From Metellina segmentata (taxonomy: Eukaryota; Arthropoda; Arachnida; Araneae; Tetragnathidae): DNA of 64,000 nt. Positions within the stretch are counted from its first letter, which is position 1. Each line of letters starts with the position of its first letter. The notes under the pieces are model-generated. The model ran no database searches. It had not been told where the DNA came from and saw nothing but the letters and a program-made list of their open reading frames with translations. Shown piece by piece: positions 23,270-33,190 of this stretch. The stretch spans positions 73,358,698 through 73,422,697 of the forward strand of contig OX375877.1 in the NCBI GenBank assembly GCA_947359465.1. Direction: 5' to 3'. A program made the position numbers and the translations under genes.

Positions 23270-23749
23270 AGTGGATCCCAGCTCATGTTGGAATTGAGGG
23301 GAACGAATGTGCAGATGCCCTTGCAAAGGAAGCACGCGACAAAGATCAACCTCGAGTAGTCACCTTTGCAGATGCGAATGCCGTCGCCAGGCGCAGGATC
23401 TACAACCAGCATTTTAGCAAGGCAACAATCCCCGATCTAAACTGCCCAAGAAACCTCTCCTCTACAATAGCTAGGCTACGTACTGGACATTTCAAAGGCA
23501 TGAAGATTTCACGAACTAATATAAAATCCTATCCCATCTGCAGGTTCTGTCCCCAATCGCAACTAACTCCAGATCATGTTTTCGACTGCCCGGCCATTAT
23601 TGGTTCCCTCTTTCAACTTGGAGCACCCCCAATCGAAATCCTCCATAGCCATCGAGCTCCAGAACTTGTAGATCTTGTCACCAAGGCTTTTGGAGGACTC
23701 TAAACTTTTGCACTAGTACTGTATGCATAGACACGACAACAACAACAAC
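23270..23749 (+). mobile_element. 5'-truncated non-LTR retrotransposon, perfect 12-bp TSD
   Basis: AATGCTCTTATA occurs at 23258-23269 and, exactly, at 23750-23761, bounding a 480-bp insert. The insert begins inside the RNase H region of a non-LTR element, keeps its stop codon (23701-23703) and ends in a (CAA)n tail. Target duplication, 5' truncation and simple-repeat tail are the signature of target-primed reverse transcription. The perfect duplication and unbroken frame point to a recent insertion. Confidence 0.93.
23272..23703 (+). pseudogene. C-terminal fragment of non-LTR reverse transcriptase ORF2 (RNase H end)
   Basis: One open frame of 143 codons without an ATG at its start, cut off by the 5' truncation. 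It opens WIPAHVGIEGNECADALAKEA, the conserved RNase H segment with its catalytic Asp in the ADALAK motif. Further on it has LRTGHFKG and a zinc-knuckle-like C-x2-C-x8-H-x3-C motif (CRFC…DHVFDC), common at the C-terminus of Jockey/I-type ORF2 proteins. Reverse transcriptase and endonuclease domains are absent, so it cannot act alone. The style of this C-terminus resembles elements I associate with spiders; that is recollection, not a search. Confidence 0.88.
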
Positions 23750-23768
23750 AATGCTCTTATATTACGTT

Positions 23769-23855
23769 TTTTTTTTTAATATGCACCTAAAATTTAACCT
23801 GTGCACCTAATTTAAAAACTTAGGTGCACAAAGTGCACCTGTATTAAAAAATCTA
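23769..23855. other. Small palindromic block (GTGCACCTAA hairpin)
   Basis: GTGCACCTAA and TTAGGTGCAC form a perfect 10-bp stem around 9 bases at about 23801-23829, flanked by TTTTTTAATA-like inverted ends. It may be a tiny foldback element. Confidence 0.45.
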
Positions 23856-23868
23856 TTTCGAGGCCTGG

Positions 23869-23990
23869 ACTACGGCCGGTACAGCAGTTGTACCATGATC
23901 GCGCCAAGAAAGAATTTAGACTTACGGCCGTTTTTGCAGTTGAACCTTGAAAGTTATAAGAATCGCGCTTGTTATATCTATAGCCGTAGT
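23869..23990 (+). mobile_element. MITE, ACTACGG family, 122 bp
   Basis: Ends ACTACGG…CCGTAGT are inverted. The interior includes GTTGTACCATGATCGCG and CCAAGAAAGAATTTAG, and GAATCGCGCTTGTTATATCT near the right end. The same pieces occur at 30551-30707 and, inverted, at 2081-2200. Confidence 0.7.
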
Positions 23991-24619
23991 GAAAAGGTCC
24001 TTTCGGGGTTCGTTGATGTCCTTTTGAGACATCAACTTCAATGTGCCCTAGTTATAACACCAGACGTAAGAGGAGCTATAACAAAAACATTCACGCGTCA
24101 AAACCTGATAAGCTCTATGGAAGATTTCGAGGTGCCTAATCAGCCTAAATAGCTTCTGAGTCTTTGTCTTGAGTTCTGTGAGGAGATGGTTCTGACGGTT
24201 GAAATACCGGGTCAGTCAAACTTTCTCGCTTGAAGTCCTAATCGAGAAATCAGTTCAAACGGGCCAATCAACAATGTGAGGTCTTATGTCATCTTCACAA
24301 AGGGACTGTAGCTGGTTTATTCTGCGCCTCAATGCAGAACGTGTTTTAGCAATTCGCTTATCTCAGGTCTGATGCTATCTCGACCATTCCAGTCTCCTCA
24401 ACTGTACTTGTCCGAATTAAGAACACTTCTTTTGTGTCATCGACAGTCGTGTCCCGTGCTTTTGTTTCATCAACACAAGCAATGCAACGGTCAGAACACA
24501 GGGAGTAACGACCATACCTTGGTGTGATGGTAGGTAGTTAATTAGTAGGAATAGTTAATAGACCAATCTAAAAGCCGGCGTGCTTTATTTTTGATATGAT
24601 TACGCGACGGAAAAGCTAG
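23991..24619. other. No gene seen; isolated SINE tail
   Basis: A GGTAGGTAGTTAATTAG tail piece of SINE family 1 lies at about 24532. Otherwise no feature. Confidence 0.4.
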
Positions 24620-25325
24620 ATAGGTAGTTAATTAACATCGAACTGGATCTCGTAATTTTGAACCACGGTCAGATGACGAGAATAACACTGGAGCTGGCAC
24701 ACCACTCTCGAAACGTGGGCCATGGAGGACGTTGGTGGGCCATGCCACTCCAACGTGAAGACAATTTAGGCCATGGCAGATTTAACATGCGCAGGCCCCC
24801 ATGAAGACAACGGGCTATTGGCGATGGTCCGGAATCATTCCCAAAGGAAAAAGTTCCAAGGACAACACGCCTCATCATTTTGAACCATGGTCAGATGACG
24901 GGAACAACACTGGAGCTGGCACACCACTCTCCAAACGTGGGCCATGGAGGACGTTGGTGGGCCATGCCACTCCAACGTGAAGACAATTTAGGCCATGGCA
25001 GATTTAACATGCGCAGGCCAACGTGAACACAACGGGCTATTGGTGATAGTTCGGAATCAGTCCCGAAGGAAAAAGTTCCAAGGACAACACATCTCGTCAT
25101 TTTGAACCACGGTCAGATTACGAGAACCACACCTGAGCTGGCACCCTACTTTCCAAACTTGGGCCATGGAGGACGTTGGTGAGCTATGCCACTCCAACGT
25201 GAATACATTTTAGGCCATGACAGATTTAACATGCGCAGGCCCCCGTGAACACAACGGTTGTTGCTGATGGTCCGGAATCAGTCACGAAGGAAAAAGTTCC
25301 AAGGACAACGCCTCGTCATTTTGAA
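24620..25325 (-). repeat. SINE-derived tandem array, 222-bp unit, three copies
   Basis: The family-1 SINE marker TTTTGAACC occurs at 24656, 24878 and 25100, exactly 222 bp apart, with a partial fourth start at 25319. Each unit contains the minus-strand SINE body (GGGCTATTGG, TCAGATGACG, GAGCTGGCAC, ACTCTCCAAACG) plus a non-SINE segment GGCCATGGAGGACGTTGGTG…GCGCAGGCC. The array begins beside a SINE tail (24620-24637). The conserved minus-strand open frames in each unit are by-products. Confidence 0.9.
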
Positions 25326-26164
25326 TGCGTGTTCAAACATGTTCTGAGATTTTTATTGTTTGCACATATACAGGTTGTTGCAAAACCTCCTGTATGAACT
25401 TCATGGTGAGTCGTAGAATGAGCTCTTCGAACTGGGACTATCGCGGCCCTTCAAGACGCATGGAATAAAAACCGCACCTCGGTGTGAAACCGATTCGAAT
25501 CCATGTCATGGTACTCCGAGATACTTTATCGGCACAAGCAGGCCATTACCACTGTGAGAGATATACTGGAGGTTAAGCAAAACAACCTCAGCATAGCACG
25601 CTGGTTGAGTGCGAGCGGATTTATTTGTGACAATCCAGCGAACGTGCTACCAGCTCGCGTCACTTTCTCTCGTATGAATTTTTTCCACCGGTCTTCCTCG
25701 TTTGATTTCGAGGTCATTTTCCTTATTTCCATGCCACGAGATATGGAGAGACCTTCTCAGGTCCGAAGGCCGTTGCGTTTTCACAATCGGGTTCTGCTGC
25801 TGTTTGGTAACCGAAGCCTTGTCCTACGCATTTTGACTCCGCTGAATATTTTGTTTACATCTGACTTAGATCACCTGTGAAGCCTTCCGCCAAGGATTTT
25901 CGGAGGATGTGCTCGTTCCCTCTGCGCCGCGAAACAAAGGGTCCTTTGCACTCTGCGCCTTTGTTGAGACAATGTATGAGGATTGTTATAGCCGTGTGTT
26001 ACCTCAAGGGATGCCTGCTTTATAGTTTGGGAATTGTACGCCCGTGCTGTAATTGTGATGTGAAGGTCCGTGTCGCCAGATGCCGTGAAATCTTCGGTTG
26101 TGAAGCAATTCCTTCGAACAGCTATTCTTTGGATCCGAACTGTACTGAAATTTACTGGTTTGTT
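25326..26164. other. No gene seen; GC-richer segment
   Basis: 25500-26160 is less AT-rich and carries open frames of 116-129 codons on both strands, none with a recognised domain. Probably an unrecognised old repeat. Confidence 0.3.
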
Positions 26165-26330
26165 GAAGTTTTTGCAAGGGCCATATTTGGCCATGCAGCG
26201 CCACGCAAAACACGAAGTATCACGTAAGACATAAGCACACAGTGAAAGTTTTTCTGACACAGAGAGAGAAAATACAGCCAGGAGAAAAGCACCAGACAGG
26301 AATCAAATCTTTAATCAAATTCGTATAGGG
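26165..26330 (-). mobile_element. SINE family 2, minus
   Basis: Complement of the 3' part (GCAAGGGCCATATTTGGCCATG), then TTTTTCTGACACAGAGAGAG and GACAGGAATCAAATC (the B-box region). Matches 20118-20325 in order. Confidence 0.6.
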
Positions 26331-26875
26331 AGCACGTTCTACTGCAGAAACAATAGCGTCATCTTCATTTAGCTGTGCAGAAAAAACCTTTCATATCTAT
26401 CCGATTACCTTCAAGGCGTTTCAGAAAATGATTTCATTTCCGTGGTTTTGGAAACACTTTTTAGAAAACCAATATTCTGGTTCGTTTATAATGTTTTTTT
26501 TAAGAATAACTAAATATTCCAACATTATTCTGAAAAGTTACTGGAACCGAAGCTGGTGACGTAATCTAGAAATTCAAATATTTAAGGTAACCTTGGTATC
26601 TTGGTTGCATCTGTCTGATCTAGTCCTAAACATTCCTTTTCAACTATTTACATCATTTTTACCGATCATAAATGCCTAGTTTGAGGAAACTAAAATGAAT
26701 TGCAGTTTAGATGACTTTAGTTGACATGTATGTTAATGCTCTGTCAACTTATAGAAAATTATACGTGATACATTAATCATACGCTTTTGTTTTTGTGAAT
26801 ATTATCTAAGATCCTTCACTAAAAATATTCATCCTATGATAGTATTTATCTTTCCCTGAAGATCTTATTCATTCG

Positions 26876-26876
<1 letters not shown>

Positions 26877-26911
<35 letters not shown>
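26877..26911. repeat. (CT)n microsatellite
   Basis: Interrupted CT tract of about 17 dinucleotides. Confidence 0.9.
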
Positions 26912-27686
26912 TTCGAGGAAGGAATAAAGAAACCTTCACCTTTAGCTAGAATTCAGACTTCCTGGTTTTATTTTAAGAATGTATGACTAACTTCAATCGA
27001 CTAAAAATGCATCTAAAAGAAATGCATCTCATGTCCAACCGTATAGAGGCTTTTCTTAGCGTTTTGTGTTACCATTATTTACACCAAGAACAAACAGATC
27101 TGATTACGTGCTTATTAATTGAATTCCTGGTACCTTTCTACTTCCTTGTCAACATTCTTTGCTTTTGAGTTAATATTTACTCGCTATGTTACCGCTTCCT
27201 TGACCGGTAACAAGATAAATTGGTGTAAAAAGGCACCGTTCTGAATACAGATATTCTTTTAACAATAATTAGTCTTCTTACTTGCGTCATCACTTGAGTT
27301 ATGAAGTTCGCACAATCATATCGCCGACTAAGAACAGGAACTTATTAATTGAAAGAAAGAAAAATTTATATATAGCCGTTTGAAGTCTCTATTTGTTCAT
27401 GGGTCATTCAGTTTAGACCATAAAGTTCCATACAGTTACGGAACGTGTTAGAACAGTTATGGAACGAATCTATGCTCGTGTAACCACTAGTCTTACCGTA
27501 ACACGAGTGTCTTTCTGTGCTCAATGTTTTCCGAATGCATTGCAATTCGACTACGTTGAATTTTATTATTTATGATAACAGACAGAATAGGACAGGACTA
27601 TAAAAATCGAGTTCTCACTTTCATATCGCCGAATTGGAACAGGAATTTAAAAACTGACAAGATAAGACCACTTAAAGTCAAACTAT
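26912..27686. other. No gene seen
   Basis: Ordinary AT-rich intron. Confidence 0.4.
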
Positions 27687-28133
27687 TAGGCCCGGTGCAC
27701 ACATCCGGTTTTTCAACGTGCGGCGCCGCTGCCGCAACGCAAGTGCGGTCTGAGATACACTAGATCCAATGGAGTAGTGCACACATGCCTCCGGCGCCAC
27801 TGCGGCGACGCACGTCCAACGCGTGCAATTTGTACCATAGTTCCTCACGGCGCCGCAGCTCGTCGCACACGTTTCTCCGGTCTGAAGTACCTTGTTTTCA
27901 TAAATAAATGGAATATAAATAATAATTAATAAATGGTTGTATCCATTAAAACCGTCTATTTTGTTTCAAAATATACTTGTTTACACCAAGTAAGCAAAAT
28001 AAACACGTTTTCTTCGATAGAATTTTTTGTCGCAAATGGCGCGAAATGAGTACTTGCGTCATTTCACGGTTGTGTGTGCATAGTTGGGCTCCGGTGCCGC
28101 ACGTTGAAAAATCGGATGTGTGCACCAGACCTA
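27687..28133. mobile_element. MITE with 42-bp inverted repeats, TA boundaries
   Basis: The left arm TAGGCCCGGTGCACACATCC and the right arm (minus) TAGGTCTGGTGCACACATCC continue through TTTTTCAACGTGCGGC, with about 4 mismatches in 42 bp. A partial copy of the arm motif (GTGCACACATG…CCGGCGCC) repeats inside at about 27776. If the duplicated target is TA, the element belongs near Tc1/mariner or PIF. The middle is AT-rich and non-coding. Confidence 0.82.
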
Positions 28134-29425
28134 AGTCTTTAGATCGAAACCAAAATGTTTTACCTGGGTTCAAGCAGATAACAATAGGACAACGCTTTTC
28201 TCATCATCATGAAAACACGCATTTAGTGTCAAAAACTGTGCTTCCGCAAAACGGCAATTGTGAGTTTTGGCTTTAAGCCGGCTGATTAAGTGCTGCTTTA
28301 CCCATTATTTCGCGAATCCTCTTCCATGGCAGTTAGTTTTTCCTAAACAAAACAGAACAGTCGGTTTTTATTCCGAAGTCCTCCTTTTTTTTATTAGAAT
28401 TATTTTTATTTCTCTTGACCGCAGCGATGAAATGAGAAACACTACAACCTTATCCATCTGGGTGTTAGCCAAAGCTCAGTGGGCGAGGTCTTTTTTCTTT
28501 GCCTGCCCTGATCAACAAGATTTTGCTCATTTTTTTCAACTCTCCAATCTCACTCGGCAAGAAAACCCTGAACGGGGCCCCTCGGTTAAGTTCGTTTCGG
28601 TTTTTTCTCCCTGTCGTTCCGTTTTCTTCGACGGAAAGTTGCAAAAGCGAGGTTGGCACTTAGTAACCAGTAGCCGTTCAGTTTTGAAACGATGTGAAGA
28701 GGTGACGAATCGACGTTCGCGAAATTAATGAAGAGTGTGATAATCTGGACAGCGTTTCGCCATTAATTAATAATCTCGACGCGTTGTTTATGTCATGCAT
28801 CGTTTGTCCTATCTTGACATGCTTTCTTATCGATACGTGTCACGCTGTGTACACACTAAGGCTCAGAGCTCATTCTTTTATATTCAGACCCTGATTTCTC
28901 AGTTGGAAAAATACGATGACCGAAGGGAACTAGTTGCTTACTTTTAAGCAAAATCACCAAGCATATGAATCCATAGTCGATTTTTATTCAAACTGTTTAT
29001 TGGCAAAGTTGATCATTACATAATTTGAGGCTGTTCTGAGCAAATTTTGAATCTGACATGCATTTCAGTACTAGACAAAAAAATCCAACCAACGAAGTTA
29101 AATGTTTTTTTATGGCGATAGAAGACCAGATTTGGTCAAGCTGACGTCAATTAACCGTATACATGCATACAAGATAATTTTTCTAGCACCCAAAAAATAC
29201 ACATGGTATAGATACAGATATAACGGTGCACCAGCCACCATGTGTACGACAATCTTTGGTTGGATCGAGTTACGAATACGCATTTCTACTGTTGTTATTC
29301 CAGGATTCTACCTACTGCGTCCCCAAACACTTTTCAGGAAATATTGCTTTTTACGATATTTGATTTCTGTCTCACTTGTTTACAGTTTACGGTAATTTAA
29401 TTCATGCAAGTAGGTGATTCAATTG
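28134..29425. other. No gene seen; CRE at 29142
   Basis: A 153-codon open frame (28267-28728) has no recognisable domain. A single perfect TGACGTCA lies at 29142-29149. Confidence 0.35.
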
Positions 29426-29790
29426 CAATCAATAAAAATAGTAATTTAAAATGCAATCAGTAAAAAATAGTAATTTAAAATGCAATCAGTAAAGGTAGTA
29501 ATTTAAAATGCAATCAGTAAAAACAGTAATTTAAAATGCAATCAATAAAATAGTAATTTAAATTGCAATCAGTAAAGGTAGTAATTTAAAATGCAATCAG
29601 TAAAGGTAGTAATTTAAAATGCAATCAATAAAATAGTAATTTAAAATGCAATCAGTAAAGGTAGTAATTTAAAATGCAATCAGTAAAGGTAGTAATTTAA
29701 AATGCAATCAATAAAATAGTAATTTAAAATGCAATCAATAAATAGTAATTTAAAATGCAATCAGTAAAAATAGTGATTTAAGATGCAATT
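29426..29790. repeat. 28-bp minisatellite, about 13 copies, with trimeric higher-order pattern
   Basis: The unit is TGCAATCAGTAAAGG followed by TAGTAATTTAAAA. Two unit types alternate: a 28-bp CAGTAAAGGTAG type (A) and a 27-bp CAATAAAATAG type (B). In the middle the order is B-A-A-B-A-A-B, an 83-bp super-unit. Confidence 0.93.
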
Positions 29791-29799
29791 TTTACTTAA

Positions 29800-30470
29800 A
29801 GGAGTCGCTGAGATTTAAGGTTAACTAAAGGGAACCGCGGACCAAAAGTGTTTGAAAAAGGATGCGATAGAATAGAAAAGAGCATGCCACGCGTATTTGT
29901 GTGTGCCTCATTGAAATATTTTACGTTCCCGCACACTCCAAGAGTTTGCACGGTGTCAGGGGAACACATTGTTTATTTGCCCCGCCTGTCAAATTCGGCC
30001 TATTTTTACCTTCTTCCAGGTATCTCCGGGGTCGGGGCTGCCTCGAAGGGCGTGTCACACCCAACCTTGGAACACTTTATCGCGGGTTTCGCTTTCGTTT
30101 CGGGCACCACCAGCGCAAAGGTGTGGTTTTGTCCACGGGCGTCTTGCATCGTGACCAATAAACGCGCATTCCCTCACCCCTTTCGGAAACGAAAGTGTAA
30201 CCTTCACTTTTAACTTCGTAGGCCTCGGGCGAAACATGAGAGGCAAAGGGGTGGATTGCTTTGGAGGCCGGTAAATGAGATGAGGTTTTTCCACCTCCAT
30301 GCTGCTTGTTGGGTCCTCGCGCACTCATTTTCTTGTTGGGTTGTCACCGGTGGAATGGGCGAAAATGATCTAGAATCGGAACCCCCCCCCCTCCCTCGGT
30401 CTTGGATGCTTTGCTTGGTTTTATTTGTCGCTACTTCACTCGTTTTGGGAGTCCAACACTAAGATTAGTT
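29800..30470. promoter_or_regulatory. GC-rich intronic segment, candidate enhancer
   Basis: Composition is well above the intron average. It includes the interferon-response-like inverted pair TTTCGGAAACGAAAG and CTTTCGTTTCGG. Overlapping open frames on both strands show no domain. Regulatory role is a guess from composition. Confidence 0.25.
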
Positions 30471-30550
30471 TTTACCATTTCCATTGCTGGTTGTTGAGAC
30501 TCATGCACTCTTTTTCTTGTTGGGTTGTCACAAGATGGATAAATCTTTAG

Positions 30551-30707
30551 ACTACGCTCGGTACAGCAGTTGTACCATGATCGTACCAAGAAAGAATTTC
30601 GACAACGGCCGGTACATCACGGCCGTTGTCGAAATCTTGCCGGTATCTTGAAAGTTATAAGAATCGCGCCAAGAAAGAATAGCTCGTGTTATATCTGTAA
30701 CCGTAGT
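30551..30707 (+). mobile_element. MITE, ACTACGG family, with internal perfect hairpin
   Basis: Ends ACTACG…CCGTAGT; shares GTTGTACCATGATCGTACC and AAAGTTATAAGAATCGCGCC with 23869-23990. A 16-bp perfect inverted repeat (ATTTCGACAACGGCCG 30596-30611, partner 30620-30635) with an 8-base loop is unique to this copy. Confidence 0.7.
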
Positions 30708-30734
30708 CAAAGGTTAGAATTGGTTGCTGTAGGG

Positions 30735-30785
30735 TTTTAAGGCGCAAGGGCCATATATGGTGATGCTATGCCAGACACAAGTAAT
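30735..30785 (-). mobile_element. SINE family 2, 3' fragment
   Basis: GGCGCAAGGGCCATATATGG matches the complement of the family-2 3' end seen at 26165. Confidence 0.4.
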
Positions 30786-31189
30786 GGATTAGATTGGACA
30801 CCGTACGCAGAGACTGTTTCACCTGTACGGCTTTCAGCTGTATAGTCCGCCCTACGGTGGAGATTCGGGGATTAGTGAGAGCCGAGCAATCCACAATACA
30901 TATTACACATTTAAGTACACAGATAAAGAAAAGGCACGTGAAGGGTAAAATATGTTGCACAAAAATACAAAATGACGAAAGTAAAGGATCACATCATATG
31001 AAAATTTACAAAGAACAGAATGAAATAAAAACATACTATGAACAAAAACAATACACACAAAACAGGAAATCGCATTCAGAAAGAAAAGAAAATAAAGAAA
31101 ATTTCAAGATCAAAACGTTTAGACAACCAAAAAACATACTAGTCAAGTCAATCGATGACTTGACTTGTGTGTCAATCTAGTCATTCAAT

Positions 31190-31470
31190 GCTAGTTAATG
31201 TTGCAATACTTTTGATCGCTACCCAAACATCTCTTGAGCCAAATAATTATTTTAATGATCAATATTTTTTGAAAGCTATGTTGGAAAGTTACGGGGCAAA
31301 CATTTCCAAATTTATTTTTTCTGCGCAATAGAATTTTTGCAACACAGTTGCAACTTTAGCTGATAAAAGCTAAGCTCTAAAGGGCACTCTCCAACAACAG
31401 GTGCGCTTGTCGAAGGAGCTTGAGAATTCCAAAAGTAAAAGAATAGTCTGAACGGCAGGTAGCTGGTAAA
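31190..31470 (+). pseudogene. Possible decayed coding fragment, unrecognised
   Basis: One frame starting at the ATG at about 31189 reads 47 codons to a stop after IFSAQ. It then continues with only one more stop through TLQQQVRLSKELENSKSKRI before ending near 31450. The amino-acid texture looks protein-like, but I cannot name a family. It could be a broken transposon ORF or chance. The rest of 30786-32585 shows nothing supportable. Confidence 0.2.
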
Positions 31471-32585
31471 AAGGGTTTACAGGTGCCCGCTCACATCTTG
31501 CTAACCTTGACGAGCCAGCTGCTCCGCCTACTTCAACTGGAAAGATGCGTTTGGAAACGGATAGAGAAATGAAAATAGTAATAGTTCAGCCGATTTTCTA
31601 CCTTGAAGACAATTATTTTTAGTAACTGTTCTCAAATCCATTTGAGCCTTCCATATTTTAACCTTGTAAGCTTAGTTTCCGAACAATTCAAGCGCTTCTG
31701 TTTGTTTTACTATTATTTAATGCTTAATTAGAATGATTTATTTAAACAAATGTGTGGTATCCATCTCCAGAAAGGCGTGGAACTTATTGTTTCTTAGTTT
31801 ATCAATGGTCAAAGTGTTTGTCTGTTGATAAAACGAAATTCTTAGTTCGATTGTTGGCTGGTCCATTGAATTTATAGTAGGTTAAACCAACTGGAACTTT
31901 TGACTTCGAAAAAAAGTTTCTGAAACAAACTAGACTTACTGAAAGGTCAGTGATAGAATTCGTGGATAGCACGAATTTCAATTTCTTAGTGCTCGAACCC
32001 ATTGGTCCCCCTTCTATGATTTTATGGAACGTGTCTCCTCAAATTTTAAGTGTTAAGTATTAAAACACTACCAATGAGAAACAAAAAAAAATAGTTTCAA
32101 CAAAACACTCATTCCAGGGACATCAAGACCCTAGAAGAAGGATGCCCTTGAGGCTTGCCAATGTTATTACGATTGGAGCCTTACTTTAGTTACCGTTCAC
32201 ATTTGCTTTCTCGTATTGTCTAATAATTCGAAACATGATGGATATTTTCCCAAATAAATCGTCAATACGTGTTACTAAATGTGCACGGTTACTTGACCTT
32301 GCTCTATTTAAAGAGACATGCGCTGAGTTGTTCAGGCCAGAATACTTAGTCCCTGCTAAATGATTGCCTTCCCTCCTCCAAGAAGAAAGATGAATATTAC
32401 AATCAGGGACCGGTAATATTGGTAAGATTTGTGCAAAAATATAAGTGCACGAACACACATACATTGTAAACAAATTTTATCTTAACCACACACCCAATTA
32501 TTTCCTTCAAAATGGCTACATAAGTGGATTCTGAACAATGAACGGCAGTTGCTCAATGTTCATGCCAAAAATCGAGTTTGGTTTG

Positions 32586-32745
32586 TCGCTCTGTCACATT
32601 TTTTGTTGCAGGAGTGCCAATCAAATCACCTCCTCTGCTTAAAGTGAATTCCAAACTATTACAGACATGTCAAGACCGGGATTCGAACCCAGAATCTATT
32701 GAACCGCAGATCAGAGACCTACCAAACAATACCAGTCGTCGCACT
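32586..32745 (-). mobile_element. tRNA-like SINE head, family uncertain
   Basis: On the minus strand, TGGTATTGTTTGGTAGGTC resembles an A-box region and GGGTTCGAATCCCGG is a strong B-box with a self-pairing T-arm. The body downstream does not match SINE families 1 or 2. Confidence 0.5.
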
Positions 32746-32919
32746 GACAATTCAGATATTGTTCTTCCCAACACACCTTTTATCCCCAGGATGAAATATG
32801 TCTGGCTCAAATTGGCCTGGCTATGTTATTGGTATTACCAGAATGCCAAACAAGCTCCCTCAATTAGTGACTAACGTTTACCAGATATCCTCTCGCGTTG
32901 AGCGATGCCCTTTCTTTCA

Positions 32920-33190
32920 TTCTCAGATGCACCGTGTGTGTGGGGCATGGGGATTGACAGATCGCACGTGGGCCAAAGTGGGTCAAAGTCGTGCTGCGCG
33001 ATGGGTGTCAAGGCAACGGCCATCCTCTCCAGGACGCCCGGGTGACGTCAGGAGTTTCGATTCGCATCCTTCCCACAACTGCCCATCTCCCTCGGCAGGA
33101 AATGCACTTCCCCGCATCGTTGCCATGCCACTTGCAATGGGATTCTTAGCAAATTGGTGCGGAACTGTGGGGAACCGCTGAGTGGGCCCT
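32920..33190. promoter_or_regulatory. GC-rich intronic block with CRE and E-box
   Basis: Contains GCACGTGGGC (about 32964) and a perfect TGACGTCA (33043-33050) in locally GC-rich DNA. Open frames on both strands are unrecognised. Candidate intronic enhancer or alternative promoter; motif-based inference only. Confidence 0.3.

Noticed and set aside
24669..25100. Duplicated 69-codon minus-strand frames
   Set aside because: Read from SINE-derived tandem units; not a protein family.
28267..28728. 153-codon plus-strand frame
   Set aside because: No motif, homology or splice support that I can see; length alone is not enough.
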